From Firmicutes bacterium UBA2058 (GTDB taxonomy: Bacteria > Bacillota > Clostridia > Tissierellales > Sedimentibacteraceae), in contig DDAM01000020.1 of assembly GCA_002332905.1 (NCBI GenBank), positions 62,001-126,000 on the forward strand: 64,000 nt of DNA. Direction: 5' to 3'. Shown one piece after another: positions 50,994-59,341 of the stretch. Position numbers and translations under genes: made by a program. Each line of letters begins with the position of its first letter. The stretch's first letter is position 1. Below the pieces are notes generated by a model that was not told the origin of the DNA, searched no databases, and saw nothing but the letters and a program-made list of their open reading frames with translations.

Positions 50994-51955
50994 TAGACTT
51001 CATCCTTTACCATATTAAAATCTTCAGTAGGAACATTTATGCCTTCTATTATTTCTTTAATTAATTTTTCTTGAATATTTTCATATGAGTACGAAAAACC
51101 ATTAGCAATAATTCTATGTGATAGAACATACTTACTTAAGTACTTAACATCATCAGGTAATACATATTCTCTGCCCTTTATTGCCGCATAAGCCTTTAGG
51201 CATTTATAAAATACTAAACTACCTCTTGGGCTTACACCAAGAAGTATTTGCTCATTATTTCTAGTTTTATTTACTATCTCTAGCATATACTTTAAAACAG
51301 TATCGTTGAATACAACATTATTAATTTCCTCTCGGCATTTTAATATTTCCTCACAATTAATTATAGGTTTAATTTCTTCTAAAGGATTTCTGCAACCATG
51401 ATTTTTTATAAGATTTATTTCATTATCTAAGCTTGGATAGCCTAGTGACATTTTTATTGTAAATCTATCTAGCTGAGCTTCTGGCAATGGAAATGTACCT
51501 GAGTTTTCTACAGGATTTTGAGTAGCTAATACTATAAATGGCTGATTTAAACTATATGTAACTCCATCAACAGATATTTGAGACTCAGCCATTGCTTCAA
51601 GTAAACTTGATTGTGTTCTTGGTGCTGCACGATTTATCTCATCTGCTAATACAATTTGACTAAATAATGGCCCCTGCTTAAACTCAAATTCTCCCCTTTG
51701 CTGGTTGTAAAAATTTACTCCTATTAAATCAGATGGAAGTAAATCTGGAGTAAACTGAATTCTTTTAAATTCTGCTGAAATAGACTTTGATATGGATTTT
51801 GCAAGCATAGTTTTACCTGTGCCTGGAACGTCCTCAAGCAAGACATGTCCAGAAACTAGCATTGTCATTAAAATTAACTCGACAGCTTCATCGCACCCAA
51901 CCATAACTTTTGAAACGTTTTCTTTTAATTTGTTACTTAAACTATTAATTAACAT
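50993..51955 (-). CDS. MoxR-family AAA+ ATPase
   Basis: 320 residues from the ATG at 51955 behind TTGGAGG. 'VSGHVLLEDVPGTGKTMLAKSISKSI' (Walker A, about 38-63), 'QRGEFEFKQGPLFSQIVLADEINRAAPRTQSSLLEAMAE' (Walker B), 'VLATQNPVENSGTFPLPEAQLDRF' and 'GVSPRGSLVFYKC'. MoxR ATPases act as chaperones in assembling metalloenzymes or envelope complexes. First gene of the moxR-DUF58-DUF4129-like operon. Confidence 0.92.
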   Translation of the reverse strand: MLINSLSNKLKENVSKVMVGCDEAVELILMTMLVSGHVLLEDVPGTGKTMLAKSISKSISAEFKRIQFTPDLLPSDLIGVNFYNQQRGEFEFKQGPLFSQIVLADEINRAAPRTQSSLLEAMAESQISVDGVTYSLNQPFIVLATQNPVENSGTFPLPEAQLDRFTIKMSLGYPSLDNEINLIKNHGCRNPLEEIKPIINCEEILKCREEINNVVFNDTVLKYMLEIVNKTRNNEQILLGVSPRGSLVFYKCLKAYAAIKGREYVLPDDVKYLSKYVLSHRIIANGFSYSYENIQEKLIKEIIEGINVPTEDFNMVKDEV

Positions 51956-52050
51956 AAACCCCTCCAATTAATATAAATTTTGTAAATATAGCAAATTTCG
52001 CCAATAAAATATTATAGCATAACAGATCTAATAAGTAAATATTTTTTACC

Positions 52051-52078
52051 TTTAAATAAAAAAGTGAACTACGTTCAC
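52051..52078 (-). terminator. Intrinsic terminator hairpin, copy 2 of a repeated type
   Basis: Minus strand GTGAACGTAGTTCAC followed by TTTTTTATTTAAA; 27 of 28 bases are the same as at 1273-1300. It lies behind the first apbE terminator. Confidence 0.65.
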
Positions 52079-52082
52079 ATTA

Positions 52083-52113
52083 AAAAAGTTTATACCAATC
52101 TATTGATATAAAC
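52083..52113 (-). terminator. Terminator of the EET operon (after apbE)
   Basis: Minus strand GTTTATATC pairs with GGTATAAAC (one G-U) over a 7-base loop, then TTTTTT. Confidence 0.8.
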
Positions 52114-52132
52114 CTTTGTTTTTATTAATATT

Positions 52133-53179
52133 TTATTTAACTTTATCAGCAATATAATCTTTAAAGTTTTCTGTCAATTTTACACTTTCATCTTCAAAAA
52201 TCCATATTGCTTCAACATTTTCATATTTACTGACTAATTTAAGTCCTTCTTCATATGGTAAATTGTATATAGCAGTAGACAGTACGTCAGCTAAACCTGA
52301 ATCTTCACAAATAACTGATACAGCATCAAAATAATTTGATGGCATTAAAGTATCTTTATTGATAATATGGTGATAATTTACACCATCAACTGTAAAATAT
52401 CGCTGATAATTACCACTAGATACTAAAGATTCGTTTTCAAGTAGAATTTTATAGATATAAGGTTTTTTATTATCCATCTTAGGATTTTGAAGACCTACAT
52501 TCCACTTTTTATTGTCTGGTTTAGGTCCTATAGAGCAAACATTTCCGCCGACGTTTAATAAAACAGATTTAAATCCTCTTTCCTTAGCACTATCTGCAAC
52601 TCTTTGTACTGCGTAACCCTTAGCAATTGCACCAACATCAAGACGCATTTTTTCATCCTCTAAATATACAGTTTGATTTTCTTCATCTATAATAAGCTTT
52701 GAAATGTCAGTATGCTTAGATGCTTCTTCTAGCATGTCCATAGGTGGAATTTGAGCATTTTCAGTATCATCGATGCTTTTTTCTCTATAGTCATGCCATA
52801 TATTCAATACACTTCCAAAAGCAATATTTACATATCCATTAGTTTCTTCATACATTTTTTTTGAAAGCACTAATAAATCAATAATTTTCTTATCAACCTT
52901 AACGGGTTTAATACCAGCATTATCATTTATAGTTTTAATGTTATTAATACCCTCATAATCATTATAAATATCATATAGCTTATGATATACATCTAAATCA
53001 TCATGAATAAACTGTACTTTTTCTTTAAAGCTTTCTTCGCTTTCATCATATCCAACAATTTGAGTAACTGTATCAAATAAATTTAAAAATTCGGCTTGAT
53101 ACTTAGTCAGTCCTTGTGAACTGCAACCAACAAACAATAAACATAAAATGAAAATCAAAATAATAAGTTTTTTATTCAA
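52133..53179 (-). CDS. apbE: FAD:protein FMN transferase (ApbE family), lipoprotein
   Basis: 348 residues from a TTG at 53179 behind GGGGTG, which gives a clean lipoprotein signal 'MNKKLIILIFILCLLFVGCSS'; the longer frame from 53227 has no ribosome site. ApbE/Ftp domain: 'TNGYVNIAFGSVLNIWHDYRE', 'MRLDVGAIAKGYAVQRVAD', 'VLLNVGGNVCSIG', 'VSSGNYQRYFTVDGVNYHHIIN' and 'VSVICEDSGLADVLSTAI' with the conserved Asp/Thr metal residues. It attaches FMN from FAD to Thr/Ser of extracytoplasmic proteins. Last gene of the EET operon; equivalent to Listeria FmnB. Confidence 0.93.
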   Translation of the reverse strand: MNKKLIILIFILCLLFVGCSSQGLTKYQAEFLNLFDTVTQIVGYDESEESFKEKVQFIHDDLDVYHKLYDIYNDYEGINNIKTINDNAGIKPVKVDKKIIDLLVLSKKMYEETNGYVNIAFGSVLNIWHDYREKSIDDTENAQIPPMDMLEEASKHTDISKLIIDEENQTVYLEDEKMRLDVGAIAKGYAVQRVADSAKERGFKSVLLNVGGNVCSIGPKPDNKKWNVGLQNPKMDNKKPYIYKILLENESLVSSGNYQRYFTVDGVNYHHIINKDTLMPSNYFDAVSVICEDSGLADVLSTAIYNLPYEEGLKLVSKYENVEAIWIFEDESVKLTENFKDYIADKVK

Positions 53180-53258
53180 TGTTTTACACCCCAATAAGAA
53201 TGAAAGTGCTACAAAAGTAGCACTCAAATTTAATAATAATAAACAAATATTTTATTTA

Positions 53259-54344
53259 TTATTTAGCAGAATTAATAGCTTTTTCTACAATTACTATCAT
53301 ATCTTCTATAGTAACTGAAACTGAAGCAGCTAACTCTGCATCTGTAGCTTTACCTTCTGATATAGCAATTCCTTTTACTTCATCTACTGTTTTACCAGTT
53401 ACATATTTAGCAAAAGCAGCAGCTTGTTCATTCCACTCTTTACCTATTTTTGATGCTTTAGCCATGCCATATTCAGCACCTAATTCGTTTTTAGTCTTAA
53501 CTTCTTGAGCTAAATCAGTTGTTATTTTACCTGCTGCATCAAATTTTACTGTTCCCTGTGATGCGTCTATTATACAGCTTGTTATTTTTCCATCAGCATT
53601 AGTTGTTACAGCTGTGTAGTAAGAATAAGCTTGTGCTTGACCTTCATTTCCATCAGCAGCATCTTTAGATTTTGACATATTAGTTGCAATACCAAGACCT
53701 AATTTATCTCCAGTTTTAGCTCCCATATCTTGAGCATTTGTAACTGCTCTTTCTATAGCATCAATGTAACCAGTTATGCTAACTGTAACTGAAGCAGCTA
53801 AATCTGCATCTGTAGGTTTTCCTTCCTTTACAGCTATACCTTTAACTTCTTCTACAGTTTTACCAACTACATAATTAGCTAAAAAAGCTGCTTGTTCATT
53901 CCATTCTTTACCAATTTTTGATGCTTTAGCCATACCATATTCAGCACCTAATTCGTTTTTAGATTTGAACTCAGTAGCTAAATCTGTAACTAATTTTCCT
54001 TCTTTAGAGAAATTCATTTTAGTTTGAGCTGCATCAATGATACACTCTACTATTTTTCCTTCTCCATCAACTGTAACAGCTACAACTGTAGAATCAACTT
54101 GAGCTAATCCATCAGCCTCACCAGCATCCTTTGACTTTCCTAGTGATGTTATAACAGCTAAACCTGTTTTTAAGCCTTTAGTTTCAGGTGTTGTATTCTC
54201 TCCACTTGGTTTTTCATTATCTGTAGCAGGTTTTTCATCAACCTTGCCTTCATTAGCTGAATCCTTAGGTAAGTTAGAAGTACATCCAACTAACATAAGT
54301 ATAGCAAGTACTAAACTTAAAGCTAATAATAATTTTTTGTTCAT
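53259..54344 (-). CDS. Duplicated-domain lipoprotein of the EET locus, PplA-like in position
   Basis: 361 residues from the ATG at 54344 behind TTGGAGG. Lipobox LVGC (Cys21), a Pro/Glu/Lys/Thr-rich spacer (25-58), then two homologous modules of about 145 residues with nearly identical middles ('KNELGAEYGMAKASKIGKEW' in both). Each starts with a strand pattern '-V-AVTVDGEGKIVECIIDA-Q' like FMN-binding (NqrC/RnfG) domains. Each ends with 'DLAASVTVSI' or 'ELAASVSVTI' before a helix, in the position where FMN-bind domains carry SGAT. Classical SGAT is not there. By position between apbE and the Gx gene it replaces PplA, the flavinylated lipoprotein that passes electrons outward. Confidence 0.72.
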   Translation of the reverse strand: MNKKLLLALSLVLAILMLVGCTSNLPKDSANEGKVDEKPATDNEKPSGENTTPETKGLKTGLAVITSLGKSKDAGEADGLAQVDSTVVAVTVDGEGKIVECIIDAAQTKMNFSKEGKLVTDLATEFKSKNELGAEYGMAKASKIGKEWNEQAAFLANYVVGKTVEEVKGIAVKEGKPTDADLAASVTVSITGYIDAIERAVTNAQDMGAKTGDKLGLGIATNMSKSKDAADGNEGQAQAYSYYTAVTTNADGKITSCIIDASQGTVKFDAAGKITTDLAQEVKTKNELGAEYGMAKASKIGKEWNEQAAAFAKYVTGKTVDEVKGIAISEGKATDAELAASVSVTIEDMIVIVEKAINSAK

Positions 54345-54377
54345 TGTTTCCTCCAAAATAAATAAATTTTAAATTTT

Positions 54378-54923
54378 TTATTTATAACCTAGTCCTTTAA
54401 GAGCAGGTAAAATAAACTTTAATAGTGTTGATGTTACAAGTCCTGCTATAACACCAAATATAAGCAAAGCAGGCAAGTAAAACCATAAATTCATACCTAC
54501 ATAAATAAGCGATATTGCAGCGTATTGACCTATATTGAAAAAAACTGCTCCAAAAATGCTTAGAATTAAATATGAAATTTTATCTTTAAATATAGATAAA
54601 AGAATAATCATTATTAATATAGAAAACATACCACCTGTAAGACTTAATAAACCAGCCATAGCACCTCTAGTTATAACGGCAAATAATGCTTTTAATATAA
54701 CTAAGGTAAATGCAGTAGATTTTCCTAAGAAAAATAAGGAATACATTACAACTATATTTGCAAGTCCAAATTTAATACCAGGAACTGGTATTGGTACTGA
54801 GGGTATTAAGCTCTCAACTATTGATAAGACTAACGCTACAGCAAAAAGAATTGCTGTTAGAATAACCTTCTTAGTTTTACTCATGCTCATAACATCTATT
54901 CTATAATCATTTTGAGTGCTCAT
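54378..54923 (-). CDS. Gx transporter family membrane protein (EetB-like)
   Basis: 181 residues from the ATG at 54923 behind GAGGAGG. Five or six membrane helices; 'VPIPVPGIKFGLANIVVMYSLFFLG' and 'AVITRGAMAGLLSLTGGMFSILIMI' are typical of the Gx-transporter / heptaprenyl-diphosphate-synthase-component-I family, which resembles ECF S-components. In flavin-based EET loci it occurs beside the NusG-II gene, as here, and is needed for electron export; its direct role is not known. Confidence 0.85.
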   Translation of the reverse strand: MSTQNDYRIDVMSMSKTKKVILTAILFAVALVLSIVESLIPSVPIPVPGIKFGLANIVVMYSLFFLGKSTAFTLVILKALFAVITRGAMAGLLSLTGGMFSILIMIILLSIFKDKISYLILSIFGAVFFNIGQYAAISLIYVGMNLWFYLPALLIFGVIAGLVTSTLLKFILPALKGLGYK

Positions 54924-54934
54924 GTAATACCTCC

Positions 54935-55327
54935 TCACTTTCTTACAATTATATCAACATCATTATCATCTGTATCTTTTACTGGAACAATTTTCAATAT
55001 AACCTTATTAGGCAGACATGCAGCACTAGAACCAATGTGTCTTAATTTTCCACTTTTGATACATACCTTATCAGGACAATCTGACTCTTCAAATCTTATA
55101 GAACCATCCTCATACAAATGAAAAACTACATTTTCATTTTGAGGTAATTTAAATATTCTATCTTCATTTTTATTGAGCATAACTGTCAACACAAGTTCTG
55201 ATTCATAGTATATTTCTGCCTTTGTCGCACCCTTATCAGACTGCATATTATATACAAAATAAAAAATGCAGGCAGTTAATAATATTACAGCAATAATTAT
55301 AAAATCTCTCTTTTTTATAAACTTCAT
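54935..55327 (-). CDS. NusG-domain-II membrane-anchored protein (EetA-like)
   Basis: 130 residues: N-terminal membrane anchor (about 8-26) and an extracytoplasmic NusG_II domain with 'FEESDCPDKVCIKSGKLRHIGSSAACLPNKVILKIV'. This includes the family's paired cysteines (CPDKVC and AACLPN). It is an always-present partner of the Gx gene in EET loci and Rnf-type clusters. It overlaps neither side but abuts the prenyltransferase gene (stop/start share a base). Confidence 0.87.
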   Translation of the reverse strand: MKFIKKRDFIIIAVILLTACIFYFVYNMQSDKGATKAEIYYESELVLTVMLNKNEDRIFKLPQNENVVFHLYEDGSIRFEESDCPDKVCIKSGKLRHIGSSAACLPNKVILKIVPVKDTDDNDVDIIVRK

Positions 55328-56241
55328 TATCCTATCAACCCACTTATAAAGATTGTTAAAACATTAGCACTCATTATTATGATAAAATTCTTTATAGCAC
55401 ATATAAAAGTCGACGATTTCTCTTGTTTTTGTAAAAAACACTTAATATTTTTATGCACTGGTATAATTGAAATTAAAAACAATAAATATATAGGTGGTAG
55501 AATTTTAAAAGCTACCATAATTATAGCTACTGCATAAATAATATAATATAAAAATCCGAACAGCCATAAAGCTTTTTTGCCAATGTAATATGGTAAAGTA
55601 TACCTTTTAACCAGTATATCTCTATCTAAATCACAAATATTGTTAGCTAACATAATATTTGCAGTAGTACATACTGGTGCCACTGATAATAAAATAACAG
55701 CAGCAATTGGTACAAGGTTTATGCTTAAAAGCACTTTAGTATCTATAATTTGTAAATCAACATAAGTACCCTTAGGCATATTAATATATAATAAAATAAA
55801 CGGAATAATCAACCCATAAAATATACCAGAAAAAATCTCTCCTATAGGTTGCCTTGATATTGGTATTGGTCCATAAGTGTAAAACACACCGCATAAAAAG
55901 CAAAGACCACCTAAAATTAAAACTACAATATCAGTACACCAAGCTAAATACAAACCTAAGGCTACACTAATACTAAACATAACAATAATTATTATTAAAG
56001 CTGTTTTTCTATTAAATTGTAAAACTTGAGTATTTGTTTTAGTATCAATATAATTATTAATAGCTGTAGTAGTTAAGTCAAAAAGAAACATCGATAGAAA
56101 AAATATAGTTGTTAACTCAATATTTATTGATTGCTTTATATAAAATAAATAAGCAAGCGTCATAATAAAAGTTAACACACTTGTTATCTTTGTTATTATT
56201 TCAACGTAACTAAAAAATCTTTTCAATATATTATTTTTCAT
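55327..56241 (-). CDS. UbiA-family prenyltransferase (DmkA-like)
   Basis: 304 residues, eight to nine membrane helices. The two Asp-rich motifs of UbiA enzymes are 'NNYIDTKTNTQ' (about 61-71, in place of NDxxDxxxD) and 'ANNICDLDRDILVKRYTLPYYIG' (about 198-220). The context indicates transfer of a polyprenyl tail to dihydroxynaphthoate to make the demethylmenaquinone used by Ndh2, as DmkA in Listeria. Start weakly supported; it lies within the end of the upstream gene. Confidence 0.85.
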   Translation of the reverse strand: MKNNILKRFFSYVEIITKITSVLTFIMTLAYLFYIKQSINIELTTIFFLSMFLFDLTTTAINNYIDTKTNTQVLQFNRKTALIIIIVMFSISVALGLYLAWCTDIVVLILGGLCFLCGVFYTYGPIPISRQPIGEIFSGIFYGLIIPFILLYINMPKGTYVDLQIIDTKVLLSINLVPIAAVILLSVAPVCTTANIMLANNICDLDRDILVKRYTLPYYIGKKALWLFGFLYYIIYAVAIIMVAFKILPPIYLLFLISIIPVHKNIKCFLQKQEKSSTFICAIKNFIIIMSANVLTIFISGLIG

Positions 56242-57274
56242 TTACTAAATTCTTTTTTTCCTTATTTTTTTTTAAACCAAAAAAAGCTTTGTCTAAAATT
56301 GATACTAACTGAGATTTCTTTTCATATGATAAATCCATTGAAGACATAGTTTTCATAAACTTATCATAATACTTCTTAGATATCATTTTTGTAAAGTCAA
56401 GTCCGCCAGCTTTAAATACGGCCTTATTCAACTCTTGTCTTGTTAGCAAACCTTCTTTAGCTTTATTTTTAACATCTGGGTTATTGTAAAATGTATATAT
56501 AAGCGGCAATGTAATAACACCTTGTTCATAATCAGATTGCACATTTTTTTTAGCAGTTAACTCATCAACTTCAAAGTCTATACAATCATCTGTCAATTGA
56601 AATATCATGCCAACATATTTTCCTAATTGACGATATTTATTCAATACTGCTTTTTCTTTTTCAAACAAAATTGCACCACCATAAAAAGATGCTTCAAACA
56701 ATGCTGCTGTTTTACCATTAATAATACTTAAATAACGATAAAAAGATAAATCCATATTTCCATTATTTAAATGTTGTCTCAATTCACCCATGCATATTTG
56801 ATCAATATAACTAGGTAGTTCAAAGTTTAAAAACTCATCTCTATTTTTAATTGAGGTAACAAGTCTAAGAGCAGTAGCCAACAAGTAATCTCCACAAATT
56901 ACAGCTGTCTTTTTTCCATACTTTTTTTGTAGTGTAATTACTCCTCTTCGTAAAGATGCATCATCCATGACATCATCATGAACTAGGGTTGCTAAGTGCA
57001 GTATTTCAATTGCAGAAGCGAATGCTACAGCATTTTGATTTATTTTATTATTGCTATCCATTGCACATACAAGCAAAGCCCACGCTCTAATAAATTTTCC
57101 CCTACTTTTTATTAAATGCTGTGTATATGTTCTAATAATAAATGGAGCGGTAGACAAAACCTTGTCTACCGTATTTTTAGTTTGTTCAAATGCGACATCA
57201 AGAGTGAGTAATTCGCTAGAGTTTAAAAACTCTGAGTTTTTAAACTCTGTCTTCTTAGTGTCTAAATTAGTCAT
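56231..57274 (-). CDS. Polyprenyl diphosphate synthase (DmkB-like)
   Basis: 347 residues from the ATG at 57274 (AGAGGTGG upstream). FARM motif 'HLATLVHDDVMDDASLRRG' and SARM motif 'GMIFQLTDDCIDFEVDE' bind Mg-diphosphate; 'GKFIRAWALLVCAM' is a variant of the usual GKRLRP motif. It elongates isoprenyl chains for the quinone. The 11-residue overlap with the UbiA-type gene downstream and 8-base overlap with ndh2 upstream show tight coupling in the EET operon. Confidence 0.88.
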   Translation of the reverse strand: MTNLDTKKTEFKNSEFLNSSELLTLDVAFEQTKNTVDKVLSTAPFIIRTYTQHLIKSRGKFIRAWALLVCAMDSNNKINQNAVAFASAIEILHLATLVHDDVMDDASLRRGVITLQKKYGKKTAVICGDYLLATALRLVTSIKNRDEFLNFELPSYIDQICMGELRQHLNNGNMDLSFYRYLSIINGKTAALFEASFYGGAILFEKEKAVLNKYRQLGKYVGMIFQLTDDCIDFEVDELTAKKNVQSDYEQGVITLPLIYTFYNNPDVKNKAKEGLLTRQELNKAVFKAGGLDFTKMISKKYYDKFMKTMSSMDLSYEKKSQLVSILDKAFFGLKKNKEKKNLVNEK

Positions 57275-59240
57275 TGTAAATATACCACCTCTTAACAAAC
57301 GGCACTTTTTTCCATAGTTTCTTTAAACAAGGCATTACATAATAATCTAATCCTAGTGTTCTTCCTCCACCAATTAGCACTGCAAGACCTGCAAAAATCA
57401 TCCAGAAAGTATTTAAATATAATCCTGTTGTACATACAAACATTACCTGCAATACTAAAGATACGCCTGAAGAAAGAGTAGTAAATAGTCCGCCTATTAA
57501 TGCAAGTCCGATTAATATTTCAATAACAACTATAGAAATTTGCATAAATACCTGTATTTGATCACCTGATAATATAACATTGTCTACAAACCAGTTCATT
57601 AAAGGAACATCTAATTTAAAAGCATAATCTGCTAATTTTGATTCAGCTATTGCTTTACCACTAACAAACATTGCATCAAATAATCCCATAATGTTAAAGC
57701 TAAATATTGCAGTTCCTGTAGAAGCAACAGCATCTACAGCACCAGTAGCTCCAGCAGCAGCATCTATGGCAGCAGTTGCACCAGCAGCAGCATCAGTTAC
57801 TCCGTATATTATACCATTAAACCAAGCACTTGCTCCACCAAAGAAGCCAGCTAATTTAGGAGATGCCATCCAGCCTTCAGCAATTTTTAATATACCTTCA
57901 AACAACCAAACAGCACCAAGCCAAACTCTTAATGGTACAAGTAAAAAGCTTGGAGTTCTATTTGAGAAATGTCCTCCTACAAAGCTTCTACAATTTCTAA
58001 CTGTAAAAAACTCATGTCTTATATAACTAAAAACTTTATTCCATCCAAGAACTTGAATGAAGTAAATTATATTAATAAAATGTTTAGCAAACATCGCTAA
58101 AAACGATGGTAGGTTAAACATAAGTTTTGGCAATCCTACTCTTGCTACTCCGTAACGACCACCTACACATACCATTACACCATGGAATGATGGTTTGTAT
58201 TCTTCCATTTCTTTTTTACCAGTTATGGCACTAATTATATTATGTGCAGCAGTATGAGCACTTTGCTCACAGTTCTCAACCATTTGTGGAACTGGCATAG
58301 TCTCACCTTCTGGTATATACATCATATTATCCCCAACAACATAAACTTCTTTACGATCTAGAGTTCTTAAAAATTTATCAACCTTTATACGACCTCTACC
58401 TGCTGATTCTAATACTTCAGATGCATTTTTAGTAACATCAGAGCTTTCAATACCCGCAGTCCATACAACTGTTCCAGCAACATGTTTTGTTACATTATCA
58501 CCTGATTTAAGTTCAATAAAGTCTTCTCCAATACCTACAACACCAGTATTTAATTTAACTGTTACACCCATCTTAGTAAGTCTTTTTTCAACTTTATCTG
58601 ATAATTTTTCAGGTAAAATGGGAACTGCTCTAGGTAATACGTCAACATCATAAATTGATACATGATCTCTATCAATTTCATATTGATCACATAATATAGG
58701 TGCGTACTCAGCTATTTCACCAGCAAGCTCTACTCCTGTAAACCCAGCACCTACAATATAAAACGTTAATAATTTCCTTTTTTTGTCGATATTTCTTTCA
58801 CAAGCAGCTGATCGAAACATTTCATGAATTCTATCTTTAAGAATTACGGCATCCTCATATGACCATAATTTATATGAAAACTCTTCAGCACCTTTTGTTC
58901 CAAAATATGTAGGTTTGGAACCTGCAGCTAGTACCAAATAATCGTATGAATAAGTTTTTTCTTCACCTATAACTTTTTTTGTATCAAAGTCTATTTTTGT
59001 AATATTATCCATTATTACATTAACTTTTCTTCCAGCGAAAACCTTTTTCAAACTGATACGAATACTATCTTCCTCTACCCTATTAGCAGCAACCTCATGT
59101 AGTTCAGTAAGCATTGTGTGGAATGGATTCTTATCAATAATTGAAATGTTAATATCTTCGTGCTTTTTCAATTTTTTTTCGAGTTTTTTCGCAGTTAATA
59201 TTCCTGCATAACCAGCACCTATAACAACTATGTTTTTCAA
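57267..59240 (-). CDS. ndh2: Type II NADH dehydrogenase with C-terminal membrane domain (Ndh2, EET)
   Basis: 657 residues with a TTG start behind GGGGAGAG. The N-terminal flavoprotein half (1-400) has 'NIVVIGAGYAGILTAKKLEKKL', 'FYIVGAGFTGVELAGEIAEY' and 'EVYVVGDNMMYIPEGETMPVPQMVENCEQSAH'. The C-terminal half holds four or five membrane helices, the extra domain characteristic of EET-specific Ndh2. Between the first and second of these helices (residues 483-512) lies an Ala-rich decapeptide repeat: DAAAGATAAI, DAAAGATGAV, DAVASTGTAI. It oxidises NADH and reduces the EET quinone. First gene of the operon, behind a CRP-type palindrome. Confidence 0.92.
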   Translation of the reverse strand: MKNIVVIGAGYAGILTAKKLEKKLKKHEDINISIIDKNPFHTMLTELHEVAANRVEEDSIRISLKKVFAGRKVNVIMDNITKIDFDTKKVIGEEKTYSYDYLVLAAGSKPTYFGTKGAEEFSYKLWSYEDAVILKDRIHEMFRSAACERNIDKKRKLLTFYIVGAGFTGVELAGEIAEYAPILCDQYEIDRDHVSIYDVDVLPRAVPILPEKLSDKVEKRLTKMGVTVKLNTGVVGIGEDFIELKSGDNVTKHVAGTVVWTAGIESSDVTKNASEVLESAGRGRIKVDKFLRTLDRKEVYVVGDNMMYIPEGETMPVPQMVENCEQSAHTAAHNIISAITGKKEMEEYKPSFHGVMVCVGGRYGVARVGLPKLMFNLPSFLAMFAKHFINIIYFIQVLGWNKVFSYIRHEFFTVRNCRSFVGGHFSNRTPSFLLVPLRVWLGAVWLFEGILKIAEGWMASPKLAGFFGGASAWFNGIIYGVTDAAAGATAAIDAAAGATGAVDAVASTGTAIFSFNIMGLFDAMFVSGKAIAESKLADYAFKLDVPLMNWFVDNVILSGDQIQVFMQISIVVIEILIGLALIGGLFTTLSSGVSLVLQVMFVCTTGLYLNTFWMIFAGLAVLIGGGRTLGLDYYVMPCLKKLWKKVPFVKRWYIYND

Positions 59241-59310
59241 CGCACTCTCCCCTTCATAATTGAATAAAAATATTTATAGTATTATTATAATACATAAATA
59301 AAAAATAGTC

Positions 59311-59326
59311 TGTGACATAAATCACA
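59311..59326. promoter_or_regulatory. CRP-type palindrome upstream of ndh2
   Basis: TGTGACATAAATCACA is a perfect TGTGA-N6-TCACA, extended to TCTGTGA/TCACAGA. It is 71 bases upstream of the ndh2 start and 16 bases after the end of the Crp/Fnr gene. On the minus strand it is followed by CTATTTTTTATT, so it could also act as the terminator of that gene. Confidence 0.65.
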
Positions 59327-59341
59327 GAACTAAAAAAAATA

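Noticed and set aside
54535..54906. 123-codon plus-strand ORF
   Set aside because: It is antisense to the Gx-family gene, which has clear family motifs and operon context.
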